64,000 nt of DNA from Leptidea sinapis. Its lineage: Eukaryota; Arthropoda; Insecta; Lepidoptera; Pieridae. Below, piece by piece: positions 55,407 to 64,000 of the stretch. The translations under genes and the position numbers were made by a program. The notes under the pieces were generated by a model. The model saw only the letters and a program-made list of their open reading frames with translations. It had not been told where the DNA came from and did not search any database. Numbering within the stretch: position 1 is the first letter of the stretch; each line of letters starts with the position of its first letter. The DNA lies in contig NC_066304.1 of the NCBI RefSeq assembly GCF_905404315.1, positions 8,246,001 to 8,310,000 of the forward strand, in the 5' to 3' direction.

Positions 55407-57144
55407 TGCCTAATAAGTTATCACTTTAATAAAAATATAATGTACTGAAGTATACCATCTTTGATCTATAAATATCTTAATACGTAATTATTTATCAAGT
55501 GTCTGTTTAACAAAATTCGTAGTTTCAGATCTGACAAACACAAATATATAAGAGACAATGACATTTGAACGCAACACAATCTATACCTAAGCACCTTATA
55601 CTACCCCAATATAGACTAACCACCCGCCACTTCCAAGCCTAGCACTGTCTAACACACAGATGACGTTGAACTTACTACGAACAATGTTCCATCTGCAGCT
55701 GTCAGCTAACATCTGACATCTGACAGGTGACAGCTACGGCCGGCAACAATACATAATAATATGTATTGTATATGACTATAGTTATGAATTAAACCTATAA
55801 ACTTTATATCAGAAACTTTTGAAACGTAAATGTTTTAATTCAGATTAAATTTTATTTTATTCAAGACCAGAGTCACTGCGAAATATTTACACACTACACT
55901 TGAGTGATAGTTTGCATGGAATTAAAGATCCTGCTTCCATAGTCACAATAATGATAGCCCTAGTTGAGTTGGAACCGATGAAAGCACAATGGAATATTTG
56001 ATATTAATTTGATTACAACATAATCTGGGTCTGAGTGTGGTTGCTGTGAATCTTTATTCTAGCATGTCAACTCTGTGTTATGAACATAATTTGTGTTATT
56101 AATAAATGCGGAGTTAAGTTACACCAAGATTAAAATTATTTCTCCCTGTCATGTAATTCTATAGTGACAAAGCTAAGATAAAGACAAAAGTTTTAAATTT
56201 GGAATAAATTTACTTCTCGTTTATTAATAACACAGTAAATGTTTATCATTTAAAGATCAAACAAAAATTAATTCATTAATTTTAATATTTCCTATATATT
56301 ATAAAATATAATAGACTTAGATGAAGTAAAGAAAAATATATTTGAATATATAATATTATTGAATATATTATAACCTCAAAAAAGCTCTAAGCTACACAAG
56401 CACATCCCCACCTTGTTTAATGTTAATATAATATTTCAGCACTTAAAATTGACTAATTAAAACAATTTAATGTTTATCGTTTTCTATTTTTTTGAAGTGA
56501 AAACTTCTTTAGCGGTGTTGATCACTTTTCTTGAGATCGATATAAAATGTTAGACTCGAGTCAGGACACGTGGTCTGAATCGAAAATTCGTAAGACAGTC
56601 GTTGAAATTATGAAAAAAAGTTAATTTCTTTTAACGTAAATGTAAAATAATTGTTATAGTTCTCAAGTGTTAATTTTTTTACTTCATATAAATTATCATT
56701 TTTATGTACGATAGTAATAAATGAATATTATACATTGACCACATTCATGTGAAATTATTTCCTAACCTGTTAACGTTCAAGTTTTCACTTCTGCAGGCAC
56801 TCCCGGAGTGCAATCCGCATTTTTTTTTGTAAGCAGCAGCCTCACTAGTAGGATTTTGTGTACGGCGTCAGTTAAAATATGTTAAATACAAATATCCTTT
56901 ATATTAAATATAACAGTAACCATCTATTTATTTTCAACTTCGTATTCATAACTAAAACCTTCATTAATTAACAATTGGGCACTTCCGTAGAACAAAACCA
57001 GTGTTTTATCTAAATTACTAATAAGTAAGTAAGTAATGAAGTAGGTATTTGGTAGCAACTGTCCGATACGAGTTCCACGTACACAACTATGTTTAATGTT
57101 TTGCTAGTTAAGTAAAGTACATGCAGATATTAATACAATATTTG
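55407..57144. other. AT-rich region, nothing recognised
   Basis: A small hairpin AGCTGTCA/TGACAGCT lies at about 55697-55733. No gene supported. Confidence 0.4.
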
Positions 57145-57545
57145 TGCTGCAGAAGAGGGCTATTCGCGCTATTTATAACCTAGGTCCTAGAGAATCATTG
57201 AGAGCAAAATTCAAAGAAATTAACATCTTGACTGTTGCTTCTCAATATATTCTTGATAATGTATGTTTATAGGCACATAAGTGAATTTGCTAGAAACTTA
57301 ACACCAGGAACAAACATAAGCTTATAATGCCTACTACTCGGCTAAGTCGAGTTAGTATGTCTTTTGTGGGGCGACGTATATGCTTTTGCAACAAGGTCCC
57401 AGAAAATGTTCAAAACAAAAGTATAACGTTGTTCAAAAGAATTGTTGAAAAACGCTTTTGTGGCAAAGGCTTAAATAAAAGCTTAAATGACTTTTTTAAT
57501 GATATTACAGATTAGGAATGGAGTGACCGCCCTCAGGCTATTAAA
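57145..57545 (+). pseudogene. CR1/Jockey-like LINE RT C-terminus
   Basis: Reads LQKRAIRAIYNLGPRESLRA, KFKEINILTVASQYI in one phase, HISEFARN after a shift, then the open frame at 57327-57515: MPTTRLSRVSMSFVGRRICF, NKVPENVQNKSITLFKRIV and EKRFCGKG, ending FNDITD at a stop. These are the terminal motifs (LQKRAIR, NTRNK-like, FYNKIPE-VQN, N-D---D) of a non-LTR RT. About 400 bp, 5'-truncated, two frameshifts. Resembles the relic at 6.87-7.66 kb. Confidence 0.75.
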
Positions 57546-57884
57546 TAATAAGTTTAATAGTTGTACAATATTACTTTGTAAACATATTTCAAAAAATAGT
57601 AGAAATGCAAAGTACTCTTTACAAACTTAACTTTACAAACATTAACTACTACCTTAAATTAACTACTATTATTATTAAACGATTATAAAATCTACATGTA
57701 TATAATTTTTGATTCAGTTGTCCTTGATTTTTAAAACAATCTCAATATTATTTCCGCCACCGCGAGAACCTTAAAAACGTTATCCATATTGATGCAATGG
57801 TTACTCGTATTAGGCGCGGTGGCTATCTTGAATTTGATATTATATTTAATGTTCGTTTACGTTCATACCTTGGACGGCTTTCCG
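57546..57884. other. LINE 3' UTR or AT-rich spacer
   Basis: CGCCCTCAGGCTATTAAATA follows the stop and may be 3' UTR of the LINE; otherwise nothing. Confidence 0.35.
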
Positions 57885-58265
57885 AACCAACAACTTCAAC
57901 TTGGAAGAACTGAAGATAAAAGAGAGGCGTTGACGTCGTTGACGTTGCAATTACGAATTCTGAAGTTCTTTGGCCACACTCCTGAAATGAAGGATTGGTG
58001 GAGTGGTTGGTAGTGCAGGGCCAGGTGGTGGAGAAAAGAGAGAAAGGCCGCTCACCCACGCGATGGACGGATCTGATCAAAGCAGTGATCCAGACACCTG
58101 AGGTGGAATACTCCCTCAATGCTACCAACCGGAAAAAGTGGAGGAGCATTGCGAGGGTGGCAGTGAGACTCAAAACTGAAGACACCAACGACGACTAATG
58201 TCGCATCATCTTCGCGGTCACGACCACTTTGACAAGAGTGACCGATTGAGATGAAGACGTCACAA
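57885..58265 (+). pseudogene. RTE-type LINE RT C-terminus
   Basis: LTSLTLQLRILKFFGHTPEM, then after a frameshift near 57995 WLVVQGQVVEKREKGRSPTR and WTDLIKAVIQTPEVEYSLNA, NRKKWRSIARVAVRLKTEDT, ND-stop. FFGH-.R, VVQG-V-GKR--GRSPTRW-D and W---A-VA are the C-terminal motifs of an RTE-type RT. It differs from the fragment at 3.1 kb (TDGRWG / AQDR) and so is another lineage. A trailing GAATAAAAAGTAAATAAGTG may be the element end. Confidence 0.75.
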
Positions 58266-58874
58266 TAAGTGATGAGAATAAAAAGTAAATAAGTGATAAG
58301 TGATGGCTTGATTTTACTCGTCATGAAATTTTCAAACCGGTATACATTAAAATCGATTTTTACCTCCATATTATTATAATATTAAACCTGCAAATTTTTC
58401 CAATCTACTTTACGTTTATATTAATTTGTCAAGAGCATGTCAAGTGCGCGAAGTGTAGGAATATCAAGGTGGAAGCCTTGGTGTTTAGCAACGACAAAAA
58501 CTGAATATTATGCACAAACCAATTAAATAAATAAGGTTCTTTACAATGGCGTGCCGTTGGTGGCGACAGATAAATGCGCGGTCTAAGCAAAAGTTTTAAT
58601 AAGTCTTGACATTGAAGTAACAATTCTCTTCAACTTTTATCTTGGAGCGATACTTCAACTCAAAGAACCTATTTGAAAGCATTTTTAATGGATAAACTTG
58701 ATGCTTATTAATATATAGTCTGATTTATCCATAATTAACGTTGAAATATATTTATTTTAAAATTATTATTTTATATACGAGTTACGACTAACTTGCGTAA
58801 TGTAACGTATATTTAGTATATACTTATCTATAATTTGTATGTAATATTGGACTCAACTTCTTTAAAACATGACA
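58266..58874. other. AT-rich region, nothing recognised
   Basis: No gene or repeat supported. Confidence 0.4.
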
Positions 58875-59800
58875 GTACGGCTTTCTCCATGGTTGGTCGT
58901 CTGGCGATTTGACTTCTACTATACCTAACACATAGATGGGCGGCGGCTATTGAAAGCAAGGGGGAAGGCCTGGCAGTTAGCCTGGATATAGCGAAGGCCT
59001 TTGATCGTGTATGGCACAAGGCGCTCCTCTCAAAACTTCAATCATTTGGGCTTCCCGATGTGCAATTGGACCTCCAGCTTCCTCACTGGGCGCAGCATTC
59101 AGGTCGTTGTCGACCGTTATTGCTCGAATCTCGAGCGATTGCCAATTCCGTGGACATCTGGAGGGCAAAGCCAAATTGGCTTCAAAGAAGCTGGTCGTCA
59201 TTAATAGAGCACGGCAATACTCCAAGCCCGCCCACATTCTAGCGCTCTACAAAGCGCAGGTCCGGCCACACATGTAGTATTGCTATCATCTCTGGTCTGG
59301 CGCACCCCAGTATCAGCTCGATTCATTTGACCGCGTGCAACGTAGAACAGCACGAATTGTCGGGGACCTAGTGCTCTGTGAACGGCTGGATCACTTTGCG
59401 TTGCGTAGAGACGTCGCTTCAGGTTGTGTCTTCTACCGCATCTATCACGGGGAGTGCTCCGAAGAGCTGTGTAACCTGATTCCTGCCGCCGAATTCCACC
59501 TTCACACGACACGCCACAAGTTAGGATATCATCCCCACCATCTGGATGTGTGGCGGTCCTCCACAGTGCGGTTTTCAAGGAGCTTTCTTCCTCGTACTAC
59601 AAAGCTGTGGAATGAGCTTCCTTGTGCGGTGTTTCCGGGACGATACGACATGGGTACCTTCAAAAAACGCGCACACTTTCCTTAAAGGCCGGCAACACTC
59701 TTCTGATTCCTCTGGTATTGCAAGAGAATGTGGGCGGCGGTGATCACACCAGGTGGCCCGTACGCTCATTTGTCCTCCAATTCCATAAAAAAAATTATAC
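58875..59800 (+). pseudogene. CR1-like LINE: RT motif A joined to C-terminus by internal deletion
   Basis: Begins near GDLLVYLTHRW (degraded) then WAAAIESKGEGLAVSLDIAK and AFDRVWHKALLSKLQSFGLP: RT motif A with its catalytic Asp. After SIQVVVDRYCSN the sequence jumps to ISSDCQFRGHLEGKAKLASK, so motifs B and C, about 130 residues, are deleted. The C-terminus at 59335-59685 is open: MQRRTARIVGDLVLCERLDH, YRIYHGECSEELCNLIPAAE, HKLGYHPHHLDVWRSSTVRF, FLPRTTKLWNELPCAVFPGR. The 3' tail (CTGATTCCTCTGG, GTGGGCGGCGGTGATCAC, CATAAAAAAA) ends at about 59800. Longest copy of the family seen here at 5.2, 28.4, 41.8 and 46.3 kb. Confidence 0.8.
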
Positions 59801-62800
59801 AAAGTTAAACATACATACAACGTGTGACAAACACTCAAAAAATTTTATGTATTAAAAAATAGTTTACTGTTATTAACTAAAAATTGTATGAGGTCAGTTT
59901 AAATATAAAAGTTCCACGAAGTACGTTCGAATTCCGAATGACCGTTTACTGAATAAAACAATGCTTTGTGTTGCCGATAAATCCTGTCAAATCGTATAAC
60001 TTGGTCTTGGATTTATCGTAAGCCCATTTCGATACAAGTGTACCTACCGGTGGTATATATCGCGAGTGTAATATGTAAATCGATGCGTCATGAGAGCTAG
60101 AGATTCATAATAATATTATGTAGAGCTCACCGGAAATAGAGTAGTGAGCTCCGTCGAACGGACGCGGACGTTCAATATGCCACGTGCCCCGACTCCGGGA
60201 TTGTGCTGGATGTGTCTGTGATACCTGCGCGACCCGCAACCTGTGACCTCACGTACACTACAACGTTATCTCAGACTGGAGTGGGATTTTGTTACAACTT
60301 TAGGGTAAATTTTTATATGAAGATCATTTTGGATTTACTTCGGTTCTGTGACAAACACACGCAAGATTAGCTGTTGGTCGATGTGTGTCGGAGATCGTGG
60401 AGTCAGGTCAGCCTACAACTGAAACGATGCGGTTGTAAGTAGTTTACTTTACTCACTACATCCCATATTAACAAAGGGTTTGTTGTTATTGTTTTAAGAA
60501 AAGTTATTACAGAAATTCTTAAAATAAAATCTGAACTCACATCCATTGGACGTGAGGAAATTTTCAATTAGAAGGTCGCAGTGCGGATGTTTTCCACCGC
60601 TTGTTGACCACAGCACCGACCCTCGAACAATACTCTCGTCGTGCTTTTCGAGTTCCGTTATCGTCATTATCACGATAACAGATTTATTCGCATAGTTTTT
60701 AAATGTCCTAGACTTTGTGCAACCAATTATAACCTAACAAACACATTCCAGCGAACCAGTTATCACTGGGGTTTGTAAATATAGAAAAAATATTTTCGGT
60801 TTCTATTTATTTTAAGATTTCTACCTAAAGTATGGTGAATTATATCTGATAGGGGAGATCTACCGACGTCCTAGATTTTAGATTGTTGGTAATTTCCTTA
60901 GTGGTATAATATTGTAGGAAACGAAACCCAGATGTACGTGCTGGATTTGTTGAGTGTCCAAAATGAACAACAAATTGTAAGTAGCTAACCATCTTAGACT
61001 TATTTGACATTTTTCTGTTATTTGTAAATCATTTATTATAGTTTTTGACCATTTTTCGTGTCCCGTATTTATATACTTTGTCCATTTCCACTACAGTTTT
61101 CAGTTAGAGTTACATGTTATGCTTGATAAACACTGAGATTGGTCACAGTTGGAGTAGTCTCTGTGAGTCAGTCTAAAGAGGAACACAGACGGATGTCGAG
61201 GCAGTAGATGTTTTCATCTGAATAAATATTATTATTTTTATAAAGAATTTACACTATTCAAAATATTACTATCACACATACAAGAGCGCGACCTACGATA
61301 ACCTTTAAGTAATTTACTATTTCATGGAACACCAAAGTCATGTCGGCTGGCACCTGTAATTAGACTCGGTCTTGTTCGCAGTGTTCCGTGATAATGGGAA
61401 CATAACATTTCAATCAGCGCGGAGGGCGGTGGAGGGCGGCTGAGGGCGGCCAGAAGCGTGATGTTCACTTAATCATAGACATCGCTCACGGACACCCTCG
61501 ATCACCGCCGATATTACTTTACAACGTGCACGAATACACAGTGCCACTGATACTTTATACTATCTATAATAATATTAAGTTGTTTATTAAACTTTGGAAT
61601 ATACTTAATTATAATATGTTATCGAGTAAGTAAGTTTTAAGATTTCAAGTGACTGCGAGCATCGCGATCAACTTGCCCTCGAAGTAACTGAGTGTCCTGC
61701 ATAGTTCACGCGAGCTCGGAGGCGCGTTTCCAACCCAACAGCCAGCCAGTATCAGTATCAGCATGAGCAACTATAAGAATCGACGTTGGAGCAATAGGTA
61801 GAACCGTTGACTCTCACCACGAAGCCCCCGCTTCGATCCTCGCCCTTCACATACTAAGGTTTTGAGTTCACTTCTTGCTAACGTAATAATTATTAATTAA
61901 ACTATTGGTGACCGCCGCGTGTCATGTCTATTGGCATTGCAAATTGTCTGCCCTAGTATCGCTGCCACGCCTACATAATGCATTCAATATTGCCATAATA
62001 TTGTCAATTTTTTTTGTAACTGTAGCTGAAGGAGGAAGCGCGTAAGAAGCCAGTAACGGTATTATTGTTTGTCTGTCTATTGTAGCAGTGCCCGCAGACA
62101 TCGATTCTATCGAGTTCAAAATGTCCACAACTCTCAGCTCTGTTGATCACCTTCAGTCCTATGAACCTTAAACATATTTTGTTTGTAAAAATGTACAAAT
62201 AAAATATTATAATTTTAATATAAACTGTGTAACAATAACCAAACAAAATTGCGACCCTAATGATTGTGAATATTGGAACATAATTATCGGAACAGAATCG
62301 GATTACAATCTGCGAATAATTTTCGTAAACTTTTAGAAAAGGTTGAGCGTTTGTTTTGGATAGAATCAATATTTGTTGCGTTCGTTTAACTTCTCCAATC
62401 ATCTCTCGTTCATTCCAATATAACAAAAGTAATTTTAACAAAGGAGTATTTAATCAGGCTTTCTTCAATGTTTTTGATATTTTATTGTTAAGATTTGAAT
62501 TATAATTTAATATGGAAGCCCCTTTCGCAGTAGTTTGTTTACTAAGTTTCGTTTTATTAAAGCACTGTTTCTGGTTTCACTACCAGTTAAGTTTGGTAGC
62601 ACATTTTTCATTAATACCATTTTTTTTATTCTAGTCGACTTTTGTACAATACTTATGATAAAAACTTTCGTAGACCATTATTATTATTATGTTCATCAAC
62701 ATTTTTTTTTAGTTTAATTTATTCTTGAAAAAACTAAAAAACGTATGTCTTTATATATTTCTCTTTGTCTATAAAAAGTAAACCTGACCTGAATACCTTT

Positions 62801-64000
62801 CCTTGAAATTGTGAGATAAAGGTAAGTAGATATTAGCCCAGTTACTTCACTAGCTACGGCGCCCTAACTTAAACAACAACACAATTATTATACTTGCACA
62901 TCATGATTCTTCACGATACAAAAGGCGCCGCTATGGTATCCACCTAGCTGGTAATTTGATAAATTTGATCGGATCAAAGCAACAATGTAAATGTTGAATT
63001 TCAATTTCAAAATTCTAACATCCAAGAAAATTTATTCCCAGTAATGAGATGTGAACGGAATTAAAAATTAGATAGAGAAGTTAATACTTTATTCAGGTAG
63101 CAAAAGTTAGTTACACTTTACAACAATTTAAACACAAGAAGAAAGACAAGAACGCTTCGTTTATCTTGATCCAACTTCTTACAAACTTCTTTAACTCTAT
63201 ACTACGTATACAAAAACATGGATAAACGCTTCGAATGTTTTTTATGAAGGCTATGAGATTGTGAAATCAATTCCAATAGCAATATGATTGATTTTCAGTT
63301 TGTGGTGATGTTGATAAACGATGTTTCAAATACAATCAAAGACAATATAACATTTATTAAGGTGAAACTGTGACACTTAAATAAGCCAAGTTGAGCTTCA
63401 ATGAAATCAAATGTCAAAAAACTCATTAGCACTCTTTTAAACGATAGCTTACAGTTTCAGCACTTTGAAAAATATTTATCAGATAACCGCAATGTGATGC
63501 CCATAGGTCCCCAAAATATGTTCAATAACTAGAGATCACATTTTAAGTTATTTATAGTTTTCATTTTGGAAGAATCATTGTATTGAATAAATGACAGTAC
63601 TTTTTTCTAAATGGCAAGCTCAGAACTCCACCTCAGTAAATTTAATACCGAGGTGTTATTATTATCAGCAAGTGAGAACTTCTATGAACAAAATAGGTGT
63701 AAGATACATAAGTATCAGTTCCATTCGGTTTAACATAAATCAGTGAACTGTATTGACTGTACCTATTCTCGTGACTCCGTTGAAGTGAGCACGCCTACCC
63801 TAAATACATGACATTAAAACTTTTCACTAAGTTTCTTTTCACAAAAACAGAATATATTTACGAACTGATTAAACTGCGCTACTGAATTTTATATTGTTTC
63901 CTCGGAATTCTTTCCGCTTTCAAGAAAATAACGTCGGAAATTGTTTTAGTTCTCACCGAAAACTAGAAATATGTAACGTAATGTGTTGGTTCAACGTTTT
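59801..64000. other. AT-rich region with a few GC-rich islands, no gene recognised
   Basis: GC-richer patches lie at 60130-60260, 60590-60660 and 61660-61870. A G-rich minisatellite-like tract (GGAGGGCGGTGGAGGGCGGC, then TGAGGGCGG) is at 61421-61450. A weak box-B-like CGCTTCGATCCTCG at about 61833 could mark an old SINE. Overlapping minus-strand frames of 66 and 145 codons at 61928-62441 have no recognised domain. Confidence 0.4.
61421..61450. repeat. Short G-rich tandem repeat
   Basis: Three to four imperfect units of GAGGGCGGNNG in a row. Confidence 0.6.

Noticed and set aside
60421..60990. Two ATG-then-GTAAGTAG sites (60426 and 60962)
   Set aside because: Each would give a coding exon of only a few bases; no supporting upstream promoter or conservation can be seen, so chance is likely.
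61780..61860. Possible tRNA or SINE head
   Set aside because: Only a weak box B-like CTTCGATCC; box A and stems cannot be fitted.
62004..62441. 145-codon minus-strand frame
   Set aside because: Hydrophobic, I/Y/F-rich translation typical of AT-rich DNA; overlaps another frame and shows no domain.

Overview
The window is AT-rich, gene-poor, intron-interrupted eukaryotic DNA from an insect, almost certainly a butterfly or moth. The evidence is the set of interspersed repeats. It includes RTE-type and CR1/Jockey-type LINE fragments whose protein remnants read like lepidopteran copies, 3' ends with (CATT)n or (GATTT)n-like tails, SINEs with a box B followed by an ATT tail, small Helitrons ending CTAG next to T, and mariner/Tc1 relics. 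There are no operons, ribosome binding sites, CRISPR arrays, rRNA genes or convincing intact tRNA genes. No host protein-coding gene can be followed through the window.

Layout. 1-1.55 kb: an RTE-type reverse transcriptase (RT) relic on the minus strand, split by a second LINE. 2.2-2.4 kb: an inverted-repeat element. 3.1-3.4 kb: the tail of another RTE element. 3.69-3.81 kb: the best host-gene candidate, a GC-rich exon with an ATG, a signal-peptide-like start and a consensus splice donor (plus strand). 5.2-7.7 kb: a patchwork of a CR1-like fragment (plus), a mariner relic (minus) and an RT relic (minus). 10.0-10.6 kb: a second mariner relic. 12.0-15.66 kb: the largest element, a minus-strand LINE with a DUF4780-like gag, endonuclease, RT and RNase H, all broken. 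19.6-20.75 kb: a CR1-like 3' end with a (CATT)n tail. 21.8-24.3 kb: two copies of a GC-rich lepidopteran repeat, a SINE, and a Helitron inserted in the SINE tail. 24.9-28.1 kb: a nearly complete but broken RTE-like LINE (coiled-coil ORF1, endonuclease, RT). 35.4-35.64 kb: a long inverted repeat with a hammerhead-ribozyme-like core. 37.4-46.7 kb: scattered repeats, including tRNA-like elements, a Tc1/mariner-like relic and CR1 tails. 49.0-50.1 kb: two more Helitrons. 52.4-55.4 kb: SINE, tRNA-like repeat, another widespread insect repeat, and a MITE with probable target-site duplication. 57.1-59.8 kb: three more LINE fragments. The remainder is AT-rich DNA in which I recognise nothing.

The transposon genes were once self-mobilising units, but every one here is truncated, frameshifted or has lost key residues, so none should be functional. 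The Helitrons, SINEs and MITE are non-autonomous and depended on machinery encoded elsewhere. I do not see a new multi-gene system. The most interesting signals are structural: the hammerhead-like inverted repeat, covarying Helitron hairpins, a repeat family with its tRNA-like part on the 3' side, and several short near-perfect palindromes that look like template-switch mutations.
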